A model generated the notes under the pieces. The model worked only from the letters and a program-made list of their open reading frames with translations. It searched no databases and was not told the origin of the DNA. Source: Tepidimicrobium xylanilyticum (GTDB lineage Bacteria > Bacillota > Clostridia > Tissierellales > Tepidimicrobiaceae). Taken from it: DNA of 62,870 nt. Position 1 is the first letter of the stretch. Each line of letters starts with the position of its first letter. Below are positions 17,312 to 26,650 of the stretch, in pieces. Position numbers and translations under genes: made by a program. Location of the stretch: assembly GCF_900106765.1 (NCBI RefSeq), contig NZ_FNNG01000014.1, positions 1-62,870 on the forward strand, read 5' to 3'.

Positions 17312-19730
17312 TCTTTTCAAATACCAATTTACCATCCCTATAATCGATCAATATATCATGATCTTTGGAGACAGTTCCTTTTAGAATCGCTTCTGCTAAT
17401 TGATCTTCTATCATCTTAGTTATGGTCCTTTCCAAAGGCCTTGCTCCATATACGAGATCAAATCCCTCTTTACTTATATGGTCTATAGTTCTTTCAGTAA
17501 CTTTGACATTTATATCCAACTTTTTCATCCTATTTTCTAAATCTTTTACCATAATGGTCACAATTTCTTTTACATCTTCTTCTTTTAATGAATGGAACAC
17601 AATTACCTCATCTATTCTATTCAAGAATTCAGGTCTGAAAGTTCTTTTCAAATTATCCATTATGGTTTCTTTCATTTTCTCATACTCTTCTTTTTCTTCC
17701 TCCAATCCTGAAGAAAATCCTAGTACATTTTGCTTCCTAAGACTAGTAGCTCCAACATTGGAGGTCATTATAATTATCGTATTTTTAAAATCTACAGTTC
17801 TCCCTTTTGAATCCGTTAACCTGCCATCATCTAAAATCTGCAACAATATGTTAAATACATCTGGATGAGCTTTTTCTATTTCATCAAACAATATTACAGA
17901 ATAGGGTTTCCTTCTAACAGCTTCAGTAAGTTGCCCTCCCTCATCATAGCCTACATATCCTGGTGGAGAACCAACCAACCTTGATACCGAGTGTTTTTCC
18001 ATGTATTCACTCATATCTATCCTAATCATCAAATCTTCATCGCCAAATAAAGTCTCAGCTAAAGCCTTGGCTAAGTAGGTTTTTCCAACTCCTGTAGGTC
18101 CTACAAATATAAAAGTACCTACTGGTTTCTTAGGATCTTTCAAGCCTACTCTAGCCCTTCTAACAGCACTGGCCACCGCTTTTACAGCCTGTTCTTGTCC
18201 TATTACCTTTTGATGTAATATTTCTTCTAAATTTAAAAGTTTTTGACTTTCTTCAGTAGTCATTTTATCCACAGGTATACCAGTCCAACTAGATATAACA
18301 TTAGCCACCTCATCATATCCTACAACCATATCTGAAGTCTGTTTTTCTTTTTCCCATCTATTCTTTTCTCTTTCCAACTCCTCCCTTATCTTCCTTTCCA
18401 TATCCCTTATTTCAGCAGCTTTTTCAAAGTTTTGAGTATTTATAGCCTCTTCCTTTTCTTGAGACAATTCCTCTAACCTTTCTTCTAAGTCTTTCAATCC
18501 ATCGGGAGCAACATAAGAATTTATTCTTATCATCGAGGCAGCCTCATCTATTAAATCAATAGCTTTATCTGGCAAGAACCTATCGGTTATATATCTACTA
18601 GACAGTTCTGCTGCTGCTCTCAATGCCTCATCGGTAATTTTAACCCGATGGTGAGCTTCATATCTATCCCTTAAACCTTCGAGTATTTTAACGGTATCCT
18701 CTACTGTAGGTTCTTCTACCATTATTGGTTGGAATCTTCTTTCTAAAGCAGAATCCTTTTCTATATATTTTCTATATTCATCTATGGTAGTAGCCCCAAT
18801 TACTTGAAGTTCTCCCCTAGCCAAAACTGGCTTTAATATATTAGATGCGTCAATAGCTCCTTCAGCAGCACCAGCACCAATTATGGTATGAAGTTCATCT
18901 ATGAAGAGTATTATATTACCTGCTTCTTTAATTTCCTTCATAACAGACTTTAATCTTTCCTCAAATTCTCCTCTATATTTAGCTCCAGCAATCATGCCTG
19001 GTAAATCTAAAGTTACCACCTTTTTATCCCTTATAATTTCTGGTACCTGTCCTTCAACAATCTTTTGAGCTAATCCCTCTGCTATAGCTGTCTTACCTAC
19101 TCCAGGTTCTCCTATAAGTACGGGATTATTTTTTGTCCTTCTACTGAGTATCTGTATTACTCTTTCTATTTCTTTAGTTCTTCCTATTACAGGATCAATT
19201 TTCCCATCCATTGCAAGTTTAGTTAGGTCTCTTCCATATTTATCTAGATTAGGGGTATCTCCTTTCACCCTTTCAACGCCTTGTTTGCCCTGCCCCTTAG
19301 ATAGGATGTTCAAAATTTCCTGCCTTAACTTTAATACATCTACTCCTAATTTATTTAATATGGTAACAGCTACTCCTTCATTTTCTTCTAATAAGCCCAG
19401 CAATATATGTTCTGTCCCAACATAACTATGTCCTAAGTTTCTCGCTTCTAAGAAACTCAACTCGAAAATTCTTTTAGTTCTAGGAGTAAAGCCCATTATA
19501 TCCGCATTATAACTGCCTTCACCTATGGCTGCTATAACTTCATTTCTAGCTGTTTCTAAAGTTACGCCCATTTTTTTTAGGGATGTAGCTGCAACTCCTT
19601 CACCTTCAGCTAGCAGTCCTAATAATATATGTTCTGTGCCCACATAGTTATGACGTAATCTCTTGGCTTCTTCCTGTGCTAATAATATAGCTTTTTGAGC
19701 CCTTTCCGTGAATCTTCCAAACATTGCCAT
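17304..19730 (-). CDS. clpC: ATP-dependent Clp protease ATPase subunit ClpC
   Basis: This 808-residue Hsp100 unfoldase partners with ClpP and works with the arginine kinase McsB. Two N-terminal Clp repeats ([19 protein letters not shown]..., then [16 protein letters not shown]...) lead into AAA module 1 with Walker [14 protein letters not shown]-containing middle domain follows ([18 protein letters not shown]), then AAA module 2 with [15 protein letters not shown] and the ClpP-binding loop around LGFSSG. GGAGGG precedes the ATG. It is the last gene of the CtsR-controlled ctsR-mcsA-mcsB-clpC operon and ends in tandem terminators. Confidence 0.98.
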   Translation of the reverse strand: MAMFGRFTERAQKAILLAQEEAKRLRHNYVGTEHILLGLLAEGEGVAATSLKKMGVTLETARNEVIAAIGEGSYNADIMGFTPRTKRIFELSFLEARNLGHSYVGTEHILLGLLEENEGVAVTILNKLGVDVLKLRQEILNILSKGQGKQGVERVKGDTPNLDKYGRDLTKLAMDGKIDPVIGRTKEIERVIQILSRRTKNNPVLIGEPGVGKTAIAEGLAQKIVEGQVPEIIRDKKVVTLDLPGMIAGAKYRGEFEERLKSVMKEIKEAGNIILFIDELHTIIGAGAAEGAIDASNILKPVLARGELQVIGATTIDEYRKYIEKDSALERRFQPIMVEEPTVEDTVKILEGLRDRYEAHHRVKITDEALRAAAELSSRYITDRFLPDKAIDLIDEAASMIRINSYVAPDGLKDLEERLEELSQEKEEAINTQNFEKAAEIRDMERKIREELEREKNRWEKEKQTSDMVVGYDEVANVISSWTGIPVDKMTTEESQKLLNLEEILHQKVIGQEQAVKAVASAVRRARVGLKDPKKPVGTFIFVGPTGVGKTYLAKALAETLFGDEDLMIRIDMSEYMEKHSVSRLVGSPPGYVGYDEGGQLTEAVRRKPYSVILFDEIEKAHPDVFNILLQILDDGRLTDSKGRTVDFKNTIIIMTSNVGATSLRKQNVLGFSSGLEEEKEEYEKMKETIMDNLKRTFRPEFLNRIDEVIVFHSLKEEDVKEIVTIMVKDLENRMKKLDINVKVTERTIDHISKEGFDLVYGARPLERTITKMIEDQLAEAILKGTVSKDHDILIDYRDGKLVFEKSS

Positions 19731-19745
19731 CTTATCCCTCCTAAT

Positions 19746-20762
19746 CTATAATCTTTCTCTAATATAGCTTGCTCTTACTATATTTCTTTCATTTTCAGTC
19801 AATTCCTTGCTAGCATAGTTTTGAATATAAGCTGGTTGGATTGTAATCATTAGTTTATCAATTTTTTTCAGTTCTATATCATCAATTATACCCATTTCAA
19901 TCCCCAATCTTACATTTGAAAGGAGCCCCATAGCTTCCTTCGAGGATATCATTCTGGAATGTTTTAAGATACCTAAGGATCTAAAAACCCTATCTTCTAC
20001 TTCGTACTTCCTATTTTCTATTAAATTCCTTCTTGCATTCCTTTCTCTTTCCAAAATTTGATTAACTATATTTTCTAATATCCTTATTATCTCTTCTTCC
20101 CCTTGACCTAAAGTCATCTGATTAGATATTTGAAATAGATTCCCAACAGTCTCAGTTCCCTCTCCATAAATACCTCTAACAGCTAGCCCAATCTTATTTA
20201 AGCTATTAATAAAATTGTTAATATGTCCAGTAGCAGTCAATGAAGGCAAGTGAACCATAACTGAAGCCCTAAGGCCAGTACCAGTATTAGTAGGACATGC
20301 TGTTAAATAGCCAAATTCCTGGTGAAAAGCATAGTCTAAAAAGCTTTCTAGAAAATCATCTACTTCACTGATAATCTGCCATGCCTTCCCAAAATTCAAA
20401 CCAGGAAGCAAAGCTTGTATTCGCAGATGATCCTCTTCATTTATCATAATAGTTATGTTTTCATCATCTCTTAATAAAAAACTACTATAATCAGGCCTTT
20501 GTATTAGCCCGGGGCTAATTAAGTGTTCTTCAATATAGACTACCCTTTCAATTGGAGTTAAATTGTTGATTCTAATAAATTTATAATTCATATTTCCAGT
20601 AATGTCCTTCATCACATTCAATATATCCTGAGTAAGCTTTTCCGACTCTTCCATATTCATCTTTTGAGGAAACCTGTAATCTTTTAAATTTCGAGCTAAC
20701 CGAATTCGGGTGCTTACTACCACATCATCCTCACAAGCAAATCCATCTACCCATTTTACCAC
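19746..20762 (-). CDS. mcsB: Protein arginine kinase McsB
   Basis: This protein phosphorylates arginines on damaged or regulatory proteins, marking them for ClpCP. The phosphagen-kinase fold is clear: VVSTRIRLARNLKDYRFP near the N-terminus, NEEDHLRIQAL in the ATP/guanidino site, and CPTNTGTGLRASVMVHLP containing the catalytic cysteine. I choose the GTG at 20762 (338 residues), 8 bases after AGGAGG. The GTG 9 bases further upstream abuts that ribosome site. It follows mcsA closely and its product requires McsA for activity in Bacillus. Confidence 0.96.
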   Translation of the reverse strand: MVKWVDGFACEDDVVVSTRIRLARNLKDYRFPQKMNMEESEKLTQDILNVMKDITGNMNYKFIRINNLTPIERVVYIEEHLISPGLIQRPDYSSFLLRDDENITIMINEEDHLRIQALLPGLNFGKAWQIISEVDDFLESFLDYAFHQEFGYLTACPTNTGTGLRASVMVHLPSLTATGHINNFINSLNKIGLAVRGIYGEGTETVGNLFQISNQMTLGQGEEEIIRILENIVNQILERERNARRNLIENRKYEVEDRVFRSLGILKHSRMISSKEAMGLLSNVRLGIEMGIIDDIELKKIDKLMITIQPAYIQNYASKELTENERNIVRASYIRERL

Positions 20763-20776
20763 TTGCCACACCTCCT

Positions 20777-21280
20777 TTAATTCCCCAGTTCTTTTTCCAG
20801 TTTCCTAATCTGATCTCTTATAATAGCTGCTTCCTCAAAGGCTTCCTTTGCTACTAGCTTTTCCATTTCAGCTTTTAGACTTTGTATTTTCCTTTCCTTG
20901 GCTAAATTTTCATTTGCTCTTTTTGGAACTTTCCCAACATGCTTAGTATGACCATGAATCCCCTTAAATAGAGGAATTAAATTGGATTTAAAGGTTTCAT
21001 AACATTTAGAACAGCCAAATTTGCCTGTTTGTCTAAATTGAGTATAACTTAACCCGCAAAAAGGACAACTATATTCCTCAGTCTTCTTTCTTGTGGCCTC
21101 ACCCTGTATATTATCTATTAATCCTGCTAATAACTTATGGAATGAAAAACTGGAATCGAATTCAAGTTCACTGTGATTTTTAGAGCATTCATCACATAAA
21201 TGTAATTCCTCTATCTCACCGCCTATTATTTTAGTATAATGAACGGTAGCCTCCTTTTTTTTACAAATATCGCATAACAT
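20777..21280 (-). CDS. mcsA: McsA, zinc-finger activator of McsB
   Basis: This 167-residue protein has paired CxxC zinc motifs (LCDICKKKEA and LHLCDECSKNH at the N-terminus, CPFCGLSY and GCSKCYETF in the middle) and a C-terminal UVR motif (KAEMEKLVAKEAFEEAAIIRDQIRKLE) that contacts ClpC. It activates McsB and helps control CtsR under heat and oxidative stress. It sits 4 bases after ctsR, as expected for the operon. Confidence 0.96.
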   Translation of the reverse strand: MLCDICKKKEATVHYTKIIGGEIEELHLCDECSKNHSELEFDSSFSFHKLLAGLIDNIQGEATRKKTEEYSCPFCGLSYTQFRQTGKFGCSKCYETFKSNLIPLFKGIHGHTKHVGKVPKRANENLAKERKIQSLKAEMEKLVAKEAFEEAAIIRDQIRKLEKELGN

Positions 21281-21284
21281 TTTC

Positions 21285-21749
21285 TCACCTCCAGCTATCT
21301 AATATGATAAGTAGCATATTTTTCAGTATATCTGCCCTTAAATTGTTTCTTTCTGCAGTAACCCTAGCTAAAGCAGTATCTTCTATAGCAGCTTTCATCA
21401 ACTTTTCTTCTCTCTTTGATATTATATCTTCCTCTCTTAAATTTTCAATCAAATGTTGAGCTTTGTTTTTAGTTATAGCATCTCCTATAACATTGATTAT
21501 CAAATCCTTTATATCTTCATCTTCAATTCCAACTTTCATTATCTTAATATATCCCCCTCCACCTCTTCTACTCTCAATATAATAGCCCTTATGGGGGGTA
21601 AATCTAGTAGTTAATACATAGTTTATTTGCGAAGGGGCACAGCCAAACTGTTCTGCTAATTCGTTTCTCCCTATCTCTATAACCCCATTTTCCGCCTCCT
21701 CCAACATTTCCTTAATGAAGCGTTCAATGATATTGCTTAAACGTGGCAT
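21285..21749 (-). CDS. ctsR: Heat-shock repressor CtsR
   Basis: This 154-residue winged-helix repressor of clp and heat-shock genes shows the DNA-reading region GRNELAEQFGCAPSQINYVLTTRFT and the glycine-rich wing ESRRGGGGYIKI, which senses temperature in Bacillus. The C-terminal domain is bound by McsB/ClpC. It is first in its operon, and a CtsR-type operator (21761-21783) overlaps the likely start of transcription, so it represses itself and mcsA, mcsB and clpC. Confidence 0.97.
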   Translation of the reverse strand: MPRLSNIIERFIKEMLEEAENGVIEIGRNELAEQFGCAPSQINYVLTTRFTPHKGYYIESRRGGGGYIKIMKVGIEDEDIKDLIINVIGDAITKNKAQHLIENLREEDIISKREEKLMKAAIEDTALARVTAERNNLRADILKNMLLIILDSWR

Positions 21750-21760
21750 ATCATCACCTC

Positions 21761-21822
21761 TTTGACTTTGACTATCTTTGCCCTTTGATATATATTATAC
21801 ACCAATTTATTCTATTTTTAAA
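21761..21822 (-). promoter_or_regulatory. ctsR promoter with CtsR operator
   Basis: TATAAT lies at 21794-21799 on the minus strand, with a weak TTTAAA 17 bases upstream. Just downstream is the heptad pair GGGCAAA-GAT-AGTCAAA (21767-21783). It matches the CtsR direct repeat (RGTCAAA, NAN, RGTCAAA) at all but one position. A further AGTCAAA overlaps it at 21761-21767. Repression by blocking transcription initiation is expected. Confidence 0.85.
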
Positions 21823-21917
21823 CCTTTTTTTTGTTTCAATTAGTCCCTATTATTACACTATCATATCTATTATACCCAAAATTTATTTTATCATTCTTAG
21901 ATTATATACGTATAAAG

Positions 21918-21951
21918 ATAAAAAGCTCGATTGAGAACAATCGAACTTTTT
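21918..21951 (-). terminator. Terminator of the EF-G-like gene
   Basis: GCTCGATTG, loop, CAATCGAAC is flanked by A runs on one side and T runs on the other, so it can work in both directions. It lies just after the EF-G-like stop and upstream of the ctsR promoter. Confidence 0.82.
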
Positions 21952-21962
21952 ATGATCAATCC

Positions 21963-24026
21963 CTATTCCTTTTTAGATTTGGCTTCTTCAATGATTTTTT
22001 CTGCAATATTAGCTGGAACTTCTTCATATCTTACAAATTCCATGGTGAAGCTTCCTCTAGCTTGAGTCATACTCCTTAAATCTATGGCATATTCGAACAA
22101 TTCAGCTTGAGGTGCTTCTGCTATAACCAATTGAGTACCATCTGGTTGAGGTTCCATACCTAATATTCTACCTCTACGCTTATTCATATCACCCATTATA
22201 TCACCCATGTATTCTTCAGGAACTAATATTTCAACTCTCATAATAGGCTCTAGTAATACTGGATTAGCTTGTTCCATACCCTTCTTAAATGCAAGGGATG
22301 CGGCTATCTTAAAGGCCATTTCGTTAGAATCTACTGGATGGTAAGATCCATCAAATAATGTAGCCTTTATATTAACTACTGGATATCCTGCCAACACTCC
22401 TTCTTCTAGGGACTCTCTTAATCCCTTTTCAACTGCTGGGAAGAAGTTTTTAGGTACAGCTCCTCCAAATACCTCTTCTGCAAATACAAATTCTTCTTCA
22501 CATGGTTCAAACCTTATATGAACATCTCCGTATTGACCTGCACCACCAGATTGCTTTTTATGCTTTCCTTGAACGCTAGCAGTTCCTTTTATGGTTTCCC
22601 TATAAGCAACCTTAGGTTTGGTTAAATTAACCTCTACTCCAAAAGTATTTTTCAATTTATCTATTATAACTGACAACTGTGTATTGCCTTGTCCGCCGAT
22701 TAATAATTGTTTTGTTTCTGAGTTTCTTTCTATTACAAAAGTTGGGTCTTCTTCAGTCAATCTCTGTAAGGAGGCACTTATCTTTTCTTCATCACCTTTA
22801 GCTTTTGGTTCAACAGCTAAATATAATGTAGGTTGTGGATATTCTATTCTATCATATGTGGTTGGGTCAGCTTTTGAACAAATACTGTCTCCAGTTTGAG
22901 TTATCTGTAATTTAGAAGTAGCTCCAATATCCCCAGCTCCTACTTCAGATACCTCTATTTGGTTCTTACCTCTAAGTACAAATAAACCACTTAATTTTTC
23001 GGTTTTATCCTTGCTTGAGTTATAAATATCTTGATCTTTGGTAATCTTGCCAGATAATACCTTGAATAAGGATAATTTTCCAACGAATGGGTCTACAATG
23101 GTTTTAAAGACTATAGCTGAGAAAGGCTCATTAACGTCTACTTTTCTTTCAACTTTTTCTTCACCCTTGTAACCAGTATAAGATCCTACTTCAGCAGGAT
23201 TTGGTAAGTAATCCTTTACAATACTCAACAATTGATCAATTCCCATGGCCTTTTCTGCTGAGCCAACCAATAGAGGTACCAAATCACCATTTGTTATGGA
23301 TAGCCTTAAACCTTTTTTGATTTCACTCTCAGTAAATTCTTCACCTTCAAAGTATTTTTCCATCAATTCTTCGTCTGTTTCTGCAATTCTTTCCATTAGC
23401 ATTTCCTTTATGGATTCAATTTCTCCTTGAATATCCGCCGGTACATCTACTTTCTTTGAATCTTTTCCGTTATATTCAAAAGCTGTCTCATCGATTACAT
23501 TAACTACTCCCTTAAAGCTTTCCGCCTGCCCAATAGGTAAAGTAAATGGCACTACCTTATCTCCAAATTGCTCTTGAATTTCATTTAAAACCTTTTCAAA
23601 CTCTACATTTTCCTTATCCATCTTATTAACGAATATGATTCTGGGAATTTTTTTCTCTTCTAAATATTTCCATGACTTTTCTGTTCCTACTTCCACTCCT
23701 GAAGAAGCATCTAAAATTATTACTGCAGATTCACTTGCTCTTAAAGCGCCGTACATTTCCCCCACGAAATCAAAATAACCAGGAGTATCTAAAAAATTAT
23801 ATTTAATATTCCCCCATTCCACAGGAATTGCTGCAGTTGCAATTGAAACCTTTCTTGCAATCTCTTCCTTATCAAAATCCGATACAGTATTTCCGTCATC
23901 TACTCTACCTTGCCTTTTGGTTATGCCTGTAACAAATAGTATTGCTTCAGTTAAAGTTGTCTTTCCACTACCGCTGTGCCCAACTAAGCTTAAGTTCCTA
24001 ATTTCATTAGTTTGATATACCTTCAT
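21963..24026 (-). CDS. Elongation factor G-like GTPase (EF-G paralogue)
   Basis: This 687-residue translational GTPase has full EF-G architecture. The P-loop is GHSGSGKTT (residues 16-24), not the AHIDAGKTT of housekeeping EF-G, and the G3 motif is DTPGYFDF with NKMD as G4. The C-terminal IV-V domains are present (GGAVPKNFFPAVEKGL, EILVPEEYMGDIMGDMNKRRGRILGME). The altered P-loop places it among the EF-G-like paralogues of Firmicutes and Thermotoga rather than fusA beside rpsL/rpsG; its precise role is not settled. It is isolated between ctsR and divergent hisC, with GGGGGA before its ATG. Confidence 0.9.
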   Translation of the reverse strand: MKVYQTNEIRNLSLVGHSGSGKTTLTEAILFVTGITKRQGRVDDGNTVSDFDKEEIARKVSIATAAIPVEWGNIKYNFLDTPGYFDFVGEMYGALRASESAVIILDASSGVEVGTEKSWKYLEEKKIPRIIFVNKMDKENVEFEKVLNEIQEQFGDKVVPFTLPIGQAESFKGVVNVIDETAFEYNGKDSKKVDVPADIQGEIESIKEMLMERIAETDEELMEKYFEGEEFTESEIKKGLRLSITNGDLVPLLVGSAEKAMGIDQLLSIVKDYLPNPAEVGSYTGYKGEEKVERKVDVNEPFSAIVFKTIVDPFVGKLSLFKVLSGKITKDQDIYNSSKDKTEKLSGLFVLRGKNQIEVSEVGAGDIGATSKLQITQTGDSICSKADPTTYDRIEYPQPTLYLAVEPKAKGDEEKISASLQRLTEEDPTFVIERNSETKQLLIGGQGNTQLSVIIDKLKNTFGVEVNLTKPKVAYRETIKGTASVQGKHKKQSGGAGQYGDVHIRFEPCEEEFVFAEEVFGGAVPKNFFPAVEKGLRESLEEGVLAGYPVVNIKATLFDGSYHPVDSNEMAFKIAASLAFKKGMEQANPVLLEPIMRVEILVPEEYMGDIMGDMNKRRGRILGMEPQPDGTQLVIAEAPQAELFEYAIDLRSMTQARGSFTMEFVRYEEVPANIAEKIIEEAKSKKE

Positions 24027-24161
24027 GAATAACTTTCCCCCTTAACCAGCATATTTGTTATTTATAATCAAAGATTTTATATTATAAAACCTTTCAAACA
24101 AAATTTATACCTATCCTTTTAGATTATATCATGAATCTATTGTTTGTCATAGTGTTTTTTA

Positions 24162-24189
24162 TTGTCAGTAAAATTATACATGATATACT
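24162..24189 (+). promoter_or_regulatory. Probable promoter of hisC
   Basis: TTGTCA (24162-24167) and TATACT (24184-24189) are separated by 16 bases, 33 bases ahead of the hisC ATG. Confidence 0.6.
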
Positions 24190-24222
24190 ATAAATAGAAT
24201 ATAAATGAGAGGAGTTGTTCTA

Positions 24223-25305
24223 ATGTCAATAGCCTTTAGAAAAGAACTAAGGGACTTAAAGCCTTATGTCCCAGGAAAGCCTATTGAAAGTGTTATGAAG
24301 GAATTTGGAATCAAAAATGTAATTAAATTGGCTTCCAATGAAAATCCTTTAGGGTTTTCTGAAAAGGTAAAGGAAATACTAATGAAATCTTTGGATAATT
24401 TAGCCCTTTATCCTGATGGCAATGCTACAAACCTTAAAGAAGCCCTTTCTGAAAAATTGGATATAGATGTTGATAACATACTACCCTCCAGTGGAGCAGA
24501 TGAAATGATAGATTTAATAGCTAAAACGGTTATATCTCCAGGAGATGAGGCCATAACTGCAGATATTACTTTCCCAAGATACATATCCACAACTAAGATG
24601 ATGGGAGGAACCCCTATAGTTGTTCCCCTAAAAAACTTCACCTTTGATTTAAACGGAATATTAAATAATATAACTAATAGAACTAAACTTATTTGGATAT
24701 GCAATCCCAATAATCCTACTGGAACTATAGTTACAGAAAAGGAACTAATGGATTTCTTCGAAAAAGTCCCAGAAAACATATTAATAGTTTATGATGAAGC
24801 CTACAGGGAATATGTAACTCGAGATGATTATCCTAAAAATAGCATTGAATTCGTTAAAAAATACCCAAATATTCTTGTAATGAGAACCTTCTCAAAAGCT
24901 TATGGATTGGCTGGATTAAGGGTGGCTTATGCTATTGGAAGTAAAAAAATAATAGAAAATATAAATAAGGTAAGAGGTCCTTTTAACGTGAATTCCTTGG
25001 CTCAAATAGCAGCCATTGCTGCCTTAAAAGATGATGAATTTTTAGAAAGAATATATAATTTAAATCTAGAAGGTAAAAACTATTTATACGATCAATTTAA
25101 GAATATGAATCTTGAATTCCCACCATCGGAAGCCAACCATATTTATGTAAACGTAGGAAAAGATGCCCAAGAAGTATTTGTTGAGCTTCAGAAAAGAGGA
25201 GTTATAATTAGACCTATGGGCGGTACTTGGATTAGAGTTTCCGTAGGCACTATGGAAGAAAATAGGACCTTTATAGAAAAATTAAAGGAAGTACTAGGAA
25301 TGTAG
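24223..25305 (+). CDS. hisC: Histidinol-phosphate aminotransferase
   Basis: This 360-residue PLP enzyme of aminotransferase class I/II performs the seventh step of histidine synthesis, and some relatives also act on aromatic amino acids. It shows LASNENPLGFS near the N-terminus, CNPNNPTGT, VYDEAYREY and the PLP-lysine segment RTFSKAYGLAGLRVAYA. The C-terminal arginine motif is GTWIRVSVGT. The ATG at 24223 is preferred because GAGAGGAG lies 8 bases upstream, while the ATG at 24205 lies inside that site. It stands alone on the plus strand, away from other his genes, with its own promoter and terminator. Confidence 0.94.
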   Translation: MSIAFRKELRDLKPYVPGKPIESVMKEFGIKNVIKLASNENPLGFSEKVKEILMKSLDNLALYPDGNATNLKEALSEKLDIDVDNILPSSGADEMIDLIAKTVISPGDEAITADITFPRYISTTKMMGGTPIVVPLKNFTFDLNGILNNITNRTKLIWICNPNNPTGTIVTEKELMDFFEKVPENILIVYDEAYREYVTRDDYPKNSIEFVKKYPNILVMRTFSKAYGLAGLRVAYAIGSKKIIENINKVRGPFNVNSLAQIAAIAALKDDEFLERIYNLNLEGKNYLYDQFKNMNLEFPPSEANHIYVNVGKDAQEVFVELQKRGVIIRPMGGTWIRVSVGTMEENRTFIEKLKEVLGM

Positions 25306-25306
25306 A

Positions 25307-25335
25307 AAGAGAGCCTACTAGGCTCTCTTATTTAT
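25307..25335 (+). terminator. Terminator of hisC
   Basis: AAGAGAGCC, loop TACTA, GGCTCTCTT is followed by ATTTAT just after the hisC stop. Confidence 0.82.
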
Positions 25336-25349
25336 CCTGCCTTTTTCCA

Positions 25350-25441
25350 ATTTGATATAATCTTGAAACAGCTTTACTGTTTCTCCTATTTCATCATCTC
25401 CACCATAATAAATGTATGCTATCTAAAACTCTATAACCATT
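25350..25441 (-). pseudogene. Remnant of the 3' region of ileS
   Basis: About 90 bases match the ileS segment at 27748-27839, roughly four of five bases by eye. On the minus strand it reads NGYRVLD, then after a 2-base deletion YYGGDDEIGETVKLFQDYIK. The intact IleRS has NGYEVLD...YYDGDDEIEEAVRLFEDYIK at the equivalent place. The deletion and the lack of any start make it non-coding. It lies 2.3 kb from the intact gene in the same orientation. Confidence 0.85.
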
Positions 25442-25476
25442 TCATAATACTTTTCTATTCTTACTTTTTCTCCATC

Positions 25477-26478
25477 TTATCCTAATCTGGCTTCTAAATC
25501 TTTTATCCACCCATCTTGTCCCTTCCCATATCCATAAACCGTATCTCTATCCATTAAGCTGCCATCTTGCCAGTCTATTTTTAAAACCATGTCTGGAACA
25601 GAGTTTACACCTTTTTCGGCATATTTATTTAATAAGGAAACATAAAAGGATATTATGGAGCCTTTATGATAATCGTCTACATACTTAGCATTCCTAACCC
25701 CATTTCTATATATATCGATCAGATCTCGTCCATCTTCTGTTATAAATTTCCCATTCTTCACTTTAAGGTCATTTATATTTAATCCTGTGTATTTCTTTAT
25801 TTCCCTCATTAGCAAGTACTTTTCATATATATCTTTTGTTTTCTGTGGTGAATCAGCTCTTAAGGTCTGTGATATATGGTAAAATAATTCTCTTCCGTTA
25901 TTACCTTCATTTAATACTGCTTCTATTAAACTCTTCATTTTTTTATCCTTAAGCCCTTCTACGGTTATTATATAATTAAATGGATCTACAGAAAAAGTTA
26001 ACCTTTGCCCTAGAGGAATTTTAATATTGTTTTTTTCTAATATATTTTGAATCTGCTGATTTATCATATTCCTATTATGAAGTTTTCTTTTTTCGCTTTC
26101 TACAAATCCATTTGCAGGTCTAATACCCTCATATATGGGATCATATATACTCCAACTGCCCAAACCTCTTTCTTCGGTATAGTCTCTCTCAATTTGATAA
26201 CAATAACTTCTTTGCTGCGATGTTAATCCATGAATATAATGAGGTGCACTGGGATCAAAATATCTCCGTTGTATATATCTTATTCTTTCCTGTTTTGACA
26301 TATGTTTGGTTTCCTGATAAAGTCTATAATATTTCTCTTCAGCCATTCTCTTTAATTCTTCTTCCCTACCATAATATTGGTTTCTACTTTTTATCTTCGT
26401 TTTGGAAGCATCTTCATCTATGTTGTTCTTACTATAGTAATCATATGCATTGTTTATTCCAATGCCATCAATTCTCAT
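25477..26478 (-). CDS. Hypothetical protein, possibly DUF4885 family
   Basis: This 333-residue protein has no signal peptide or membrane segment. The N-terminal half is charged and helical with many Arg, Lys, Tyr and Gln (NQYYGREEELKRMAEEKYYRLY, ERIRYIQRRYFDPSAP). The centre contains IKIPLGQRLTFSVDPFNYIITVEGLKDKKM and GNNGRELFYHISQTLRA, which recall the DUF4885 family of Bacillus and clostridia; this assignment is from memory and uncertain. AGGAGGG precedes the ATG. It lies between the ileS remnant and a divergent secreted-protein gene and ends only 35 bases before the remnant. The base composition resembles its surroundings. Confidence 0.75.
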   Translation of the reverse strand: MRIDGIGINNAYDYYSKNNIDEDASKTKIKSRNQYYGREEELKRMAEEKYYRLYQETKHMSKQERIRYIQRRYFDPSAPHYIHGLTSQQRSYCYQIERDYTEERGLGSWSIYDPIYEGIRPANGFVESEKRKLHNRNMINQQIQNILEKNNIKIPLGQRLTFSVDPFNYIITVEGLKDKKMKSLIEAVLNEGNNGRELFYHISQTLRADSPQKTKDIYEKYLLMREIKKYTGLNINDLKVKNGKFITEDGRDLIDIYRNGVRNAKYVDDYHKGSIISFYVSLLNKYAEKGVNSVPDMVLKIDWQDGSLMDRDTVYGYGKGQDGWIKDLEARLG

Positions 26479-26599
26479 CTCTATCCCTCCTATATTTTTC
26501 TATATTTGTTATCGGCATGGAAATTTATTCATTTACTTTTTTTTGATTTTTGAATATAAAATATTTGAGTATTTAATATTTTTCAATTATAAAAACACA

Positions 26600-26628
26600 T
26601 TGACATGTACTGGATACCATGTTATAAT
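26600..26628 (+). promoter_or_regulatory. Consensus sigma-A promoter of the secreted-protein gene
   Basis: A perfect TTGACA (26600-26605) and a perfect TATAAT (26623-26628) are separated by exactly 17 bases, ending 22 bases before the ATG at 26651. Confidence 0.9.
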
Positions 26629-26650
26629 TTTCCATAAAGGAGGGGTATTT

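Noticed and set aside
26450-26650. N-terminal extension of the secreted-protein gene
   Set aside because: The consensus promoter and GGAGGGG site lie inside it, and the signal peptide begins at 26651.
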